Source: CAZUTK01 sp964623265 (lineage in GTDB: Bacteria > Electryoneota > B3-LCP). From it: a DNA stretch of 32,754 bases. Positions 22,921 to 31,286 of this stretch are shown here, piece after piece; the stretch's first letter is position 1; each line of letters starts with the position of its first letter. The stretch spans positions 1 through 32,754 of the forward strand of contig CAZUTK010000030.1 of assembly GCA_964623265.1 (NCBI GenBank), written 5' to 3'. The translations under genes were made by a program, and so were the position numbers. The notes below the pieces were generated by a model that saw only the letters and a program-made list of their open reading frames with translations, was not told the DNA's origin and made no database searches.

Positions 22921-23850
22921 ATGTCATTCTTGCATGCACTACGCGAGCGGCTGATTCAGACGCGCCGAAAGCTGGGGGATAACATCCGTCGAGTGCTCGC
23001 CCTTCATCCGATCATAGACGAAAATCTCTATGCAGGATTGGAAGAAGCGCTGATTACCGCGGATGTTGGGGTTTCCACGACGGACGCGATTTTAACGAGT
23101 CTGCGAAAAAAGGTGTCCGAGGCTTCATCGTCGGAAGTAGATATCCGCGAGCTGTTGACGGAAGTCATCGTGGAGATGATGCAATCATCGGCGTATAGCG
23201 CTGAATTGAACCTATCTGCTCGACCGGCCGTGATTCTAATTGTCGGGGTCAATGGCAGCGGGAAGACCACAACTATCGCGAAGCTGACGCGATACTTTCA
23301 GAAGCAGGGCAGAAGAGTCCTTCTGGCGGCTGCCGATACCTTTCGAGCCGCTGCGAGCGAACAGCTGATCGTGTGGGGCGACCGCCTCGGCGTTCCGGTG
23401 ATCCACCAGAAGCCCGGCGCGGATCCTGCCGCTGTGGCGTTTGACGCGCTGCAAGCTGCGAAGGCTCGCGGTTTTGACCTGTTGATCGTTGATACCGCCG
23501 GCAGACTGCACAACAAAGCCAACTTAATGCAGGAGTTGAAGAAAATCATCCGAGTGATGAAAAAACTGGATCCGGAAGCTCCTCACGAGATATTGCTCGT
23601 TCTGGATGCGAATACCGGGCAGAATATGATTCAACAAGCCCGGGTATTTCAAGAAATTTGCGGTGTGACGGGCTTGGTGTTAGCCAAATTGGACGGAACA
23701 GCGCGGGGCGGGGCGGTAATCGCCGCCTGTCGGGAACTTCAGCTCCCGCTGCGTTTTATCGGATTGGGTGAGAAGCCGGAGGATCTCGATACTTTTCAAC
23801 CGGTCGAATTTGCGCGCGCTATTCTGGATGGAAGCGAGGCTCGGGATTGA
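22921..23850 (+). CDS. ftsY: Signal recognition particle receptor FtsY
   Basis: 309 residues: a compact FtsY without the long acidic A domain. N domain LHALRERLIQTRRKLGDNIRRVL, then the NG GTPase: P loop GVNGSGKTTTIAKL, DTFRAAASEQL, DTAGRLHNKANLM, and G4 region LAKLDGTARGGAV, ending in FIGLGEKPEDLDTFQP. The G4 element reads AKLD where most FtsY have TKLD. It docks SRP-bound ribosomes at the inner membrane. TGA overlaps the TTG start of rimO (TTGA). Confidence 0.96.
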   Translation: MSFLHALRERLIQTRRKLGDNIRRVLALHPIIDENLYAGLEEALITADVGVSTTDAILTSLRKKVSEASSSEVDIRELLTEVIVEMMQSSAYSAELNLSARPAVILIVGVNGSGKTTTIAKLTRYFQKQGRRVLLAAADTFRAAASEQLIVWGDRLGVPVIHQKPGADPAAVAFDALQAAKARGFDLLIVDTAGRLHNKANLMQELKKIIRVMKKLDPEAPHEILLVLDANTGQNMIQQARVFQEICGVTGLVLAKLDGTARGGAVIAACRELQLPLRFIGLGEKPEDLDTFQPVEFARAILDGSEARD

Positions 23851-25154
23851 AACACGTCTATCTGCACAATCTGGGCTGCGCGAAAAATCAGATTGAAGGC
23901 GAAATTGTTGCAGGATGGGGCAGACGTCTCGGGATGGAATTCACCGAAGACAGCCGAAGCGCTGAAGTCATCCTCGTGAATACCTGCGCTTTTATTCGAG
24001 AAGCGCAAGAAGAAGCAATTTTGGCTATCCTGGATGCGGCTCGGTTGAAGACCGAAGGAATCTGCAAGAAGCTTTTTGTATTCGGCTGCTTCCCGCAGCG
24101 TTTCGGCGATCATCTTGCGGCGGATTTGCCCGAAGTGGACGGTTTTTTCGGAATCGGACAATGGCGGGAAATTATCACCGCGCTCACCGCCTGCGAAGTT
24201 GCGGATTTACCCGAAAATCCCTTTTTAGGGCGCGAAATCTCGACGCCGAAGCATTATGCATATCTGCGCATCGCAGATGGCTGCGATCGGGGTTGCAGCT
24301 ATTGCGTGATCCCTGCTATTCGTGGACGTTACATAAGCCGCAGTCCGGACGATATATTGGAAGAAGCGCAGATGCTGGTCAGGCAGGGTGTCAAGGAACT
24401 GATTCCGGTGGCTCAGGAGTTGAATTCATACGGACATGATTTGAAGCTGGGACGCGGCAATCAGCCGCTGATTTCCCTTCTTGAACGATTGTGCGGCATT
24501 CAGGGGGTAAGGTGGGTGCGTCCCCTCTACTTGCATCCGCCGGCTTGCGATGATGAGTTACTCGCTTTCTGGGCATCACAGCCGAAACTGTGCCGCTATC
24601 TGGATCTCCCGATCGAACATGCTTCAGATCGAATTCTCAAGACGATGCGGCGGGGCGGCGGTCAGGAACAACTGCGGACGCTAACGGCACTGGCGCGAAA
24701 GCATATGCCCGACGTCGTTCTGCGGACGTCTGTCATTGTCGGCTTTCCAGGCGAAACCGATGCGGATTTTGAAGAGCTGCTCGATTTTGTAGCGGAAGTG
24801 AAATTCCACAGGTTGGGCAGTTTCGAATTTTCGCCGGAAAGCGGCGCTCCGGCGGAAAAAATGCCGCAGCAGGTGCCGAAGCACATCCGACGCCGGAGGC
24901 GGGATCGGCTGATGAACCTGCAGCGAGAGATCGCAGAAGCATACAGCCTGGCTCGAGTCGGCGGAATCGAAGAAGTCGTCGTGGATTGTTACGAACCCGA
25001 ATCCGGCTACAGCGTGGCTCGCAGCCGAAAGGAAGCTCCTGAAATTGACGGTGAAATTCTGATATTCGGCGAGTTGACCGTCGGAGCCGAATATCGCGCG
25101 CAGATCACCGCCGCGTTCGAACATGATTTGTTGGCTGTAGTGTCCAGCGATTGA
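23847..25154 (+). CDS. rimO: Ribosomal protein uS12 methylthiotransferase RimO
   Basis: 435 residues; TTG start overlapping the ftsY stop. Methylthiotransferase N domain with cluster-binding Cys11 (NLGCAKNQ), Cys47 (VNTCAFI) and Cys81 (FGCFPQR); radical SAM cluster Cys146, Cys150, Cys153 in DGCDRGCSYCVIPAIRGRYISR; then ELIPVAQELNSYG, LPIEHASDRILKTMRRGG, RTSVIVGFPGETDADFEELLDFV and a C-terminal TRAM domain. The KN after the first Cys, IPAIRG and the PVAQ(E/D) segment favour RimO over MiaB. It adds a methylthio group to the conserved aspartate of ribosomal protein uS12. The usual Asp of LGCxKNxVD is replaced by Ile-Glu-Gly. Confidence 0.93.
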   Translation: MKHVYLHNLGCAKNQIEGEIVAGWGRRLGMEFTEDSRSAEVILVNTCAFIREAQEEAILAILDAARLKTEGICKKLFVFGCFPQRFGDHLAADLPEVDGFFGIGQWREIITALTACEVADLPENPFLGREISTPKHYAYLRIADGCDRGCSYCVIPAIRGRYISRSPDDILEEAQMLVRQGVKELIPVAQELNSYGHDLKLGRGNQPLISLLERLCGIQGVRWVRPLYLHPPACDDELLAFWASQPKLCRYLDLPIEHASDRILKTMRRGGGQEQLRTLTALARKHMPDVVLRTSVIVGFPGETDADFEELLDFVAEVKFHRLGSFEFSPESGAPAEKMPQQVPKHIRRRRRDRLMNLQREIAEAYSLARVGGIEEVVVDCYEPESGYSVARSRKEAPEIDGEILIFGELTVGAEYRAQITAAFEHDLLAVVSSD

Positions 25155-25219
25155 AGTAGAGGTTTTACGTGTACTCACATTTTCCTGCGGAATTTCGGTT
25201 CGTTGACTTAGGACGTAGT

Positions 25220-26446
25220 ATGAAAATCTTCGCTTTGATGATTACAACCATCCTTTTCATTGCGACTCAAGTTCTCTCGCAACCGGAATTTTACGCGGAT
25301 CCCTATATCGGCTATCCGGAATTCAGGGTCTTGCCCCGTCGTTTGCCTATGCCCGCGGCGGATTCAATCCGCATTGAAGTATATGTCAGAATTCTCTACG
25401 ACGACTTGCAGTTTGTTAAAGTTGAAGAACATTATGATGCCGGTTACAGTTTGGATCTCCTGCTGAAGAAGCCGGATGGTTCATTGGTGGGTTCGCAGCA
25501 TGCTGAAAGAAGCCTGTCCGTAAGCTCATACGCGCAGACGAATTCGCGTCGCAGCGGAGATCAAACCGCTTTCGAATTTACAGTGACACCATCGAAATAT
25601 GATCTGCGCATCGCGTTGCTGGATCACGAATCCCGCAAGGATCGCGTGCTGGAGAAAACGATTGAATTTCCCGCGAAGGAATGGAGCATAGAGCTTCGAG
25701 TCAGCGACTTAATACTATTGGATTCGACGAAGGCCCCGGTCCTAAGTTCGAGTATTCTTAGCGGAGAACAGCTCTATGCGGCATTTAGCATTTACTCTGA
25801 AACAATCGGCGAGTTAGAGGTCGAATACCACCTGTTGAACGATAAAGATAATATCATCACCAGTAGGAAGCTCGCGGTTCCGTCTGCGCAATGGTTCGCT
25901 GATACTCTTGCATTGGACACGCAGAATTTGCCCAACGGCTCGTATCGAGCAGTCGTTTCCGCGAAAACGGGAAACGCTCGCGTGGCGCGCGGTTGTCCCT
26001 TCAAGGTGATGTGGCAGAATCTGCCGGATTTTATTCGCGATCTGGATCAAGCGATCCGGGAATTGAAGTACATCGCCAGCGATGAGGAGCTGGAGCGTTT
26101 CGCATCCGCAACCCCTTCGCAGCGCGAGCATCTCTTTCGCCAATTCTGGAACAAGCGCGATCCCACACCATCCACCCCGGAAAATGAACGGATGAATGAA
26201 TATTATCGCAGGATCGCCTATGCTAATGCTCATTTTTCTAGCTTTCGCGACGGCTGGGAGACGGATATGGGCAAGGTTTATGTGATCTTCGGCGCACCGA
26301 CGGATGTGGAACGTCATCCCTTCGATATTGACAAAAAGCCTTATGAAGTATGGTATTATTACGACATCAATCGCAAATTTCTCTTTGTGGACGAAGACGG
26401 ATTTGGGCAATATCGCTTAAAATCCTCTCTGTGGAATGAATACTGA
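25220..26446 (+). CDS. Exported GWxTD domain-containing protein
   Basis: 408 residues from the ATG at 25220 (AGGA upstream; a GTG at 25169 would add 17 residues ahead of the signal peptide). Signal peptide MKIFALMITTILFIATQVLSQ. Residues ~25-260 are two beta-sandwich-like segments; the C-terminal ~140 residues are the GWxTD domain: LRYIASDEELE-like start, REHLFRQFWNKRDPTPSTPENE, YYRRIAYANAHFSSFRDGWETDMGKVYVIFGAPTDVERHP and YEVWYYY. This domain is spread through FCB and Acidobacteria lineages and has no established biochemical function; it is exported. The stop overlaps the start of the LD-carboxypeptidase gene. Confidence 0.92.
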   Translation: MKIFALMITTILFIATQVLSQPEFYADPYIGYPEFRVLPRRLPMPAADSIRIEVYVRILYDDLQFVKVEEHYDAGYSLDLLLKKPDGSLVGSQHAERSLSVSSYAQTNSRRSGDQTAFEFTVTPSKYDLRIALLDHESRKDRVLEKTIEFPAKEWSIELRVSDLILLDSTKAPVLSSSILSGEQLYAAFSIYSETIGELEVEYHLLNDKDNIITSRKLAVPSAQWFADTLALDTQNLPNGSYRAVVSAKTGNARVARGCPFKVMWQNLPDFIRDLDQAIRELKYIASDEELERFASATPSQREHLFRQFWNKRDPTPSTPENERMNEYYRRIAYANAHFSSFRDGWETDMGKVYVIFGAPTDVERHPFDIDKKPYEVWYYYDINRKFLFVDEDGFGQYRLKSSLWNEY

Positions 26447-27395
26447 CCGGCGTTTCGGATCCATGAAATTAATCAAGCCGCATCCTCTGCAACCTGGGGA
26501 TCGAATTGCAGTGATTTCACCTGCAGGAGCGGTGGAAAAGAGCCGTCTCCTGCGTGGGATGGATGAACTGAAAAAGATGGGGTATCAGGTAGACATTTGC
26601 GATAACGCGGGCAGCCGATATTCGATTTTTTCTGCTCGCGATGATGAGCGCAGGGACGATCTTGTCACGGCTTTCCAGAATCCGGAGGTGCGCGCGATCC
26701 TTTGTTCCCGCGGCGGGTACGGGAGCAATCGCCTCCTGGACGGAATTCCTTTCGATGTCATCGCCGCCCATCCGAAAATCTTCGTCGGATTCAGCGATTT
26801 AACCGCGTTGACTTGGTCGGTTTTTAAGCATACGAATTTGGTAACTTTTACTGGACCGCTGGTTTGTGAGTTCGGGGAGAGCCTCCCAGAACTGACGTTG
26901 CGTTCTTTTCACAACCTCTTCGGGGCAAGGGTCGCTCCGCGAGTCCTCTGGGATGGCGCCATGAAACCGGTACGCGCCGGATCCGCATCCGGTCCCTTCT
27001 ATCCGGGATGTCTCTCCATCATCGTTACGCTCTTGGGCACGCCGCATATGCCGGATCTGGATGGGGCGGTGCTGCTGATCGAAGACACGGATGAAAAGCC
27101 CTATCAAATTGATCGTATGCTATATCACCTCAAGAACGCCGGAATCTTCCGGAAGATAGTGGCGCTGCTGGTCGGCAGATTCACGAATTGCTGGCCAAAA
27201 ATCCGGCGTCCGGGGCAATTGCAACTGGAGGAGATGCTTCTCGATGTGACCGCGGATCGTCCCATCCCGATCTATGTCGGTTTGCCGTACGGGCATCATC
27301 CGGAACGAGTGAGTCTGCCGGTCGGTGTCGAAGTTGAAGTCTCGAAACGAGGGCGCCTTCGGTTATTGGAGGATCCGCTGCTTCGAAAGCGGTGA
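26436..27395 (+). CDS. LD-carboxypeptidase, S66 family (muramoyltetrapeptide carboxypeptidase)
   Basis: 319 residues. Family S66 layout: PGDRIAVISPAG, AILCSRGGYGSNRLLD, catalytic Ser120 in FVGFSDLTALTW, Glu216 in VLLIEDTDEKPYQIDRML and His287 in GLPYGHHPERVSLPVG. It removes the terminal D-Ala from murein tetrapeptides during recycling, in the cytoplasm (no signal peptide). The ATG at 26436 overlaps the previous gene by 11 nt; a second ATG at 26463 (MKLIKPHPL) would still give a complete fold and may be the true start. S66 also contains microcin-type peptidases, but context with cell-wall genes and standard length favour murein recycling. Confidence 0.92.
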   Translation: MNTDRRFGSMKLIKPHPLQPGDRIAVISPAGAVEKSRLLRGMDELKKMGYQVDICDNAGSRYSIFSARDDERRDDLVTAFQNPEVRAILCSRGGYGSNRLLDGIPFDVIAAHPKIFVGFSDLTALTWSVFKHTNLVTFTGPLVCEFGESLPELTLRSFHNLFGARVAPRVLWDGAMKPVRAGSASGPFYPGCLSIIVTLLGTPHMPDLDGAVLLIEDTDEKPYQIDRMLYHLKNAGIFRKIVALLVGRFTNCWPKIRRPGQLQLEEMLLDVTADRPIPIYVGLPYGHHPERVSLPVGVEVEVSKRGRLRLLEDPLLRKR

Positions 27396-27487
27396 TCCAT
27401 TTGTAATTCCTTCGACCCGATATTGCCGAAGATAAGAGTTGTTTCTTTGTTGCGTTATTCCTCTCAAAATTTATCAGGAGACCTGTC

Positions 27488-28657
27488 ATGATCACCTATG
27501 CCGACGTAGAAGATTTGCTCGATTTTCAATCGAAAGATCAGCCGACGATCAGCTTTTACTTGAATACGGATCGTTCGCGCTTGAATCTCGATCAACAGCA
27601 ATTGATGGCTCGAAACATCCTGCGGGACGGGCGTCGCGCGGTCGAATCCGGTCACTGGTCGAATGCGGTACGCGACGATATGTTGGGAGATCTAGAAAAG
27701 ATCGAGACGACTGTTGGGAAACTTCTGGAGCCATCCTTCCAACCGCGCGGTCTGGCGATTTTTTCCTGCGAGAAAGCCGGTTTGTGGCGAGTCTTCCAAC
27801 TGCCTCGGCCGGTGCCTTCCGCACTATTTATGGAATATTCCCCGCACATACGTCCTTTAACGCTGATTCTGGATGAATATCACCGTTTCGCCGTGCTTTT
27901 GCTGGATCGCAAGAGCGCTGAATTGTATGATGTGTACATCGGAGATATCGTGAAAGTCGAAAATGCTTTTCTGCCGACGGGTCCAGAGGCGCCGCCGCCT
28001 CAGCCGCGCGCTGTGGATCACGTCGGTGCTTTTGACCGCGGCATCTCCAAACACAAAGACGAAGAGGAGATGTTCCGGCATTTCCGGCATGTGGCGGATG
28101 TCATCTTCCACCAATTCCACCGCCGACATTTTGAATATCTGGTACTGGGAGGTCAGCAGACGATTCTATCGCAATTCGAGAATTTTCTCCATCCAACGCT
28201 TCAGGAAAAACTGGTGGCTCGCTTTCCTGCGGAACCGGGGCGCATGAAACCCAACAAAATCTTGGAAGAAGTGAGCGCCATCGAACGACGCGTCGAAACC
28301 GAGGCCGAAAAACGCCTCATCCGTCAGCTGGTGGATACCGCTGGTTCCCGCGGTTTGGCGGTGCTCGGATTGGATCCCGTTCTTAAGGCTCTCAGCATCG
28401 GCGCGGTGCATATGCTATTTGTTGAAGAAGGCTGGAAGGTTCCTGGCGTAGTCTGCAGAAAGTGCAATTATATCGCTCTGGAAGGGAAAAACTGCCCGAG
28501 CTGCTACGGTGATTTAACTGCAGCCGGCGACCTTGTGGACGACGCCATCGAAATCGCTTTGAAGACCGGCAGCATGATCGAGCATGTCGCTCCTTCGTCA
28601 GGACTCGGTGAACACGGGCACATCGGCGCAATCCTTCGTTATCGGATGGCATCTTGA
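27488..28657 (+). CDS. Bacterial archaeo-eukaryotic release factor-like (baeRF) protein with zinc ribbon
   Basis: 389 residues. Layout follows the baeRF group: N domain (QPTISFYLNTDRSR; GLAIFSCEKAGLWRVFQLP), central domain starting PLTLILDEYHRFAVLLLDRKSAELYDV and ending in the loop around residues 170-195 (AVDHVGAFDRGISKHKDEEE), and a third eRF1-like domain (RRHFEYLVLGGQQTILSQF; KRLIRQLVD; GAVHMLFVEEG) carrying a zinc ribbon Cys323, Cys326, Cys336, Cys339 (CRKC...CPSC). Related VLRF1/eRF1 proteins release peptides or rescue ribosomes, but baeRF members are mostly untested. A GGQ tripeptide occurs at 221-223 yet sits in the third domain strand, not in the catalytic loop. Good Shine-Dalgarno (CAGGAG). 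Overlaps the next gene by 4 nt. Confidence 0.8.
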   Translation: MITYADVEDLLDFQSKDQPTISFYLNTDRSRLNLDQQQLMARNILRDGRRAVESGHWSNAVRDDMLGDLEKIETTVGKLLEPSFQPRGLAIFSCEKAGLWRVFQLPRPVPSALFMEYSPHIRPLTLILDEYHRFAVLLLDRKSAELYDVYIGDIVKVENAFLPTGPEAPPPQPRAVDHVGAFDRGISKHKDEEEMFRHFRHVADVIFHQFHRRHFEYLVLGGQQTILSQFENFLHPTLQEKLVARFPAEPGRMKPNKILEEVSAIERRVETEAEKRLIRQLVDTAGSRGLAVLGLDPVLKALSIGAVHMLFVEEGWKVPGVVCRKCNYIALEGKNCPSCYGDLTAAGDLVDDAIEIALKTGSMIEHVAPSSGLGEHGHIGAILRYRMAS

Positions 28658-29931
28658 GACATAGTGGACAAATCAGGCTTCTCTTCCTTTTACCTGCATT
28701 ATTGGGGCTGTTCGGATCTCCTGCGGCTCAAAACTTGCTGATCCCTATGGATTTGCAACAATCGAATCACCTGAAAGCCTACGGAGTGGCGTACTGGGTT
28801 TTGGAGCAGGGGGTTAACGTGGAATGGCTGTTGAATTACCGAGCGGGCAGCTTTTTAATGCCCGCCGGTGATGCACTGGAACGGGTCTGTCGCCTGCGAG
28901 GGGTGTCGTATCAAGTCGTCTCGTCAGCCGAAGTTTCTTCGATCTATGCGGATATTGAGGCGAACAATATGGAGCGCGTGCTCCTCGAGAAGGCGCCTAA
29001 GGTCGCCGTCTACGTCCCTCCGAATTTCCAGCCTTGGGATGACGCCGTCACTTTAGCGCTGGAGTACGCGGAAATTCCCTACGATAAAGTGTTTGACGAA
29101 GAGGTGTTGTCAGGGAAATTGTATCAATACGACTGGCTCCATCTTCATCATGAAGACTTCACCGGCCAATACGGCAAGTTCTACGCTCTGTATCGCGGCG
29201 CGCAATGGTATATTGAGCAACAGGCGCTTTACGAAGACATCGCCCGAAAGCTCGGTTATAATTCCGTGCAGGAGGAGAAGAAAGCTGTGGCGCGAGCTAT
29301 TAAAGAATACGTCAATCAAGGTGGATTCTTATTCGCAATGTGTTCCGCTTGCGATTCATACGACATCGCCTTAGCCGCGGAAGGAACGGATATCTGCGCC
29401 GCAGTTTTCGACGGAACGCCCGTGGATCCGGATTGCCAGAAAAAACTCGATTTTTCCAAGACTTTCGCTTTCGAGAACTTCACGCCGATCACAGACCCGC
29501 TGGTGTATGAGTTTTCAGATATTGACACTACACCTCGGACTGGTGTTTCCCCGCGCGGCGATATGCTGGACTATTTCACTCTGTTCGAGTTTTCCGCCAA
29601 GTATGATCCCGTCCCAACCATGTTGACGCAGGATCATACTTCAGTCGTCAAGGGTTTCATGGGGCAGACGACCGCATTCAAAAAGTCGCTGATTAAAAAG
29701 AGCGTGACGATTATGGGTGAGGTCGAAGGGTCCGATGAGGTGAAATACCTGCACGGTGATTACGGCAAGGGGACATTCACTTTCTACGGCGGGCATGACC
29801 CGGAAGATTACCGCCATCAGGTCGGAGATCCACCCACGCAGCTCGAACTTTATCCCAATTCTCCCGGTTATCGGTTGATCTTGAACAACGTCCTCTTTCC
29901 CGCAGCGCGTAAAAAAGAGCAGAAGACTTGA
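28654..29931 (+). CDS. Conserved exported protein of FCB bacteria, function unknown
   Basis: 425 residues, TTG start overlapping the baeRF stop (TTGA). Signal peptide about residues 1-25 (LLFLLPALLGLFGSPAAQ). The mature protein begins LLIPMDLQQSNHLKAYGVAYW and contains VNVEWLLNYRAGSF, PPNFQPWDDAVTLALEYA, YDWLHLHHEDFTGQYGKFYA, GGFLFAMCSACDSYDIALAAEG, LFEFSAKYDPVPTML, KGFMGQTTAFKK, GKGTFTFYGGHDPEDY and NSPGYRLILNNVLFPA. I recall near-identical blocks in Bacteroidota proteins that carry an automatic label 'asparagine synthetase B'; nothing here resembles the glutaminase or AMP-forming synthetase domains of AsnB, so that name should not be used. The His/Asp-rich WLHLHHEDFTG and GHDPED blocks and the MCSACDS segment suggest a class I glutamine-amidotransferase-like or hydrolase fold (inference). 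Confidence 0.8.
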   Translation: MRHSGQIRLLFLLPALLGLFGSPAAQNLLIPMDLQQSNHLKAYGVAYWVLEQGVNVEWLLNYRAGSFLMPAGDALERVCRLRGVSYQVVSSAEVSSIYADIEANNMERVLLEKAPKVAVYVPPNFQPWDDAVTLALEYAEIPYDKVFDEEVLSGKLYQYDWLHLHHEDFTGQYGKFYALYRGAQWYIEQQALYEDIARKLGYNSVQEEKKAVARAIKEYVNQGGFLFAMCSACDSYDIALAAEGTDICAAVFDGTPVDPDCQKKLDFSKTFAFENFTPITDPLVYEFSDIDTTPRTGVSPRGDMLDYFTLFEFSAKYDPVPTMLTQDHTSVVKGFMGQTTAFKKSLIKKSVTIMGEVEGSDEVKYLHGDYGKGTFTFYGGHDPEDYRHQVGDPPTQLELYPNSPGYRLILNNVLFPAARKKEQKT

Positions 29932-29960
29932 TCGGTCAATAAATAAAATCGAGAGCGCCG

Positions 29961-30914
29961 ATGTCCCGATATCCTCAAATCGAGATTGAAAAGGTGCGGC
30001 TCTATTCTATCGCCGAGCGGCGCAGCAAGGTGCAGCTCGATTTCTTGGGCAAGCCTTGCGATGGGCAGGCTGCGTTCACCGAGTGGTGGGATGCGTTACC
30101 GAAGACGCTGGCGGCGAACGATCTGAAAAGCATCGTTTCCGATGTTCTAGCGGCGCGGCGGAAGAACAAGCCGGTGATCGTTATGATGGGCGCTCACGTC
30201 ATCAAGGTGGGACTTTCACCGGTGCTGATTGATTTGATGGAATGGGGGATTATCACGACTCTGGCGATGAACGGCGCCGGAGTCATCCACGACTGCGAAC
30301 TCGCGCTGTTCGGCAAGACATCCGAAGACGTGGCGGAGAACCTTGCGGATGGAACGTTCGGAATGGCGAAAGAGACCGGTGAATTCATCAATCGGGCGGT
30401 GCAGAAAGGTGTGAAAGCCGGGTTGGGTTTTGGGGAAACGCTGGGGAAAGTGTTGATCGCAAGCAAGGCTGCGAATTTGAACATCAGTCTGTTGGCGCAA
30501 GCCTACCGAATGCAGATTCCCGTTACGGTGCATGTTGCGTTAGGAACGGATATCATCCATCAGCAACCCACTATGGACGGATGCGCAACGGGTGAACTCA
30601 CCATGCGGGATTTTCGCATCTTCGCCGGGCAGGTGTCCGGATTGGGGCGCGGCGGTGTCGTGTTGAACATCGGTTCCACCGTGATTCTTCCGGAGGTTTT
30701 TCTCAAGGCGCTGACGGTCGCCCGCAATCTGGGTTACCCCTGCAGGCAGTTCACGACTGCCAACTTCGATATGATTCAGCATTATCGCTCGCGAGTCAAT
30801 GTGGTGCAGCGCCCCACGCTGAAGGGCGGCAGAGGATACCAGATCACCGGTCATCACGAGATTATGATTCCGTTGCTGGCGATGGGGATCAAGCAGGAGA
30901 TGAAAAGAAAATAG
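29961..30914 (+). CDS. Conserved cytoplasmic protein, possibly deoxyhypusine-synthase-like fold
   Basis: 317 residues, no signal peptide or membrane segment. Conserved-looking blocks: NKPVIVMMGAHVIKVGLSPVLIDLM, TTLAMNGAGVIHDCELALFG, TSEDVAENLADGTFGMAKETGEF, IPVTVHVALGTDIIHQQPTMDG and GGVVLNIGSTVILPEVFLKAL. The alternating strand/helix pattern with glycine-rich turns suggests a Rossmann-type, nucleotide-binding fold; the GAG-x-IHD segment and overall order are reminiscent of deoxyhypusine synthase, but the catalytic lysine region of that enzyme is not recognisable. I do not assign a reaction. It lies 29 nt after the exported protein gene and before a strong terminator, so it is the last gene of this operon. 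Confidence 0.75.
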   Translation: MSRYPQIEIEKVRLYSIAERRSKVQLDFLGKPCDGQAAFTEWWDALPKTLAANDLKSIVSDVLAARRKNKPVIVMMGAHVIKVGLSPVLIDLMEWGIITTLAMNGAGVIHDCELALFGKTSEDVAENLADGTFGMAKETGEFINRAVQKGVKAGLGFGETLGKVLIASKAANLNISLLAQAYRMQIPVTVHVALGTDIIHQQPTMDGCATGELTMRDFRIFAGQVSGLGRGGVVLNIGSTVILPEVFLKALTVARNLGYPCRQFTTANFDMIQHYRSRVNVVQRPTLKGGRGYQITGHHEIMIPLLAMGIKQEMKRK

Positions 30915-30940
30915 ATTGCTTCGTTATTGCCATTATCATC

Positions 30941-30972
30941 AGAGCGCCGGTTGGTCACCGGCGCTCTTTTGT
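30941..30972 (+). terminator. Rho-independent terminator ending the plus-strand operon
   Basis: Perfect eleven-pair stem AGAGCGCCGGT (30941-30951) / ACCGGCGCTCT (30957-30967), loop TGGTC, followed by TTTTGTT. Shares the AGAGCGCC/GGCGCTCT core with the terminator at 768-796. Confidence 0.9.
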
Positions 30973-30982
30973 TGGTTATCAC

Positions 30983-31286
30983 CCCGGCGCTGAAGCGCTG
31001 GGCTATTGCCCTGCTACACAGTAGTCACTTCGTGGCGTCCTGCCGGACGCTCCGCATCTCGTCTTTCGTCCCCGCCGGATTCTCGTAGGTCGGATTCTCC
31101 GAATCCGACGTATGCTGGTTTCGTCCCCAACGGGGACGGTGAGATAATAGCCCAGCCATTCATGGCTGGGCAAAAGATCGCGGCAAGACCAGTGAGATCT
31201 GGTGCACAGCGACATAGAAAAATGGGTTTTCCACTCAGATGATTTGGGAAACCCGTCCTCTGTAAATTGTGCTTCGAACGAAGCAC
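30983..31286. repeat. Cluster of eight palindromes, REP/REPIN-like intergenic DNA
   Basis: In 304 bases without a credible gene lie eight hairpins: 30983-31002 (CCCGGCGC/GCGCTGGG), 31034-31051 (GGCGTCC/GGACGCT), 31089-31109 (GTCGGATTC/GAATCCGAC), 31122-31138 (CGTCCCC/GGGGACG), 31150-31171 (GCCCAGCCAT/ATGGCTGGGC), 31188-31203 (ACCAG/CTGGT), 31224-31254 (GGGTTTTCC/GGGAAACCC) and 31269-31286 (GTGCTTCG/CGAAGCAC). The first and fifth are related copies in inverted orientation (AATAGCCCAGC at 31146-31156 and its complement at 30997-31007, both with a TTCA loop). TTTCGTCCCC occurs directly repeated at 31065-31073 region and 31119-31128. The last hairpin overlaps the stop of the aminotransferase gene and may terminate it. 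Confidence 0.75.

Noticed and set aside
31014..31286. Open frames on both strands through 31003-31286
   Set aside because: They consist of translated palindromes (for example segments reading NGWAIISP), a known kind of spurious ORF in repeat DNA; no ribosome binding site.
30983..31286. CRISPR array
   Set aside because: Palindromes differ in sequence and spacing, there are no identical direct repeats with regular spacers, and no cas gene is nearby.
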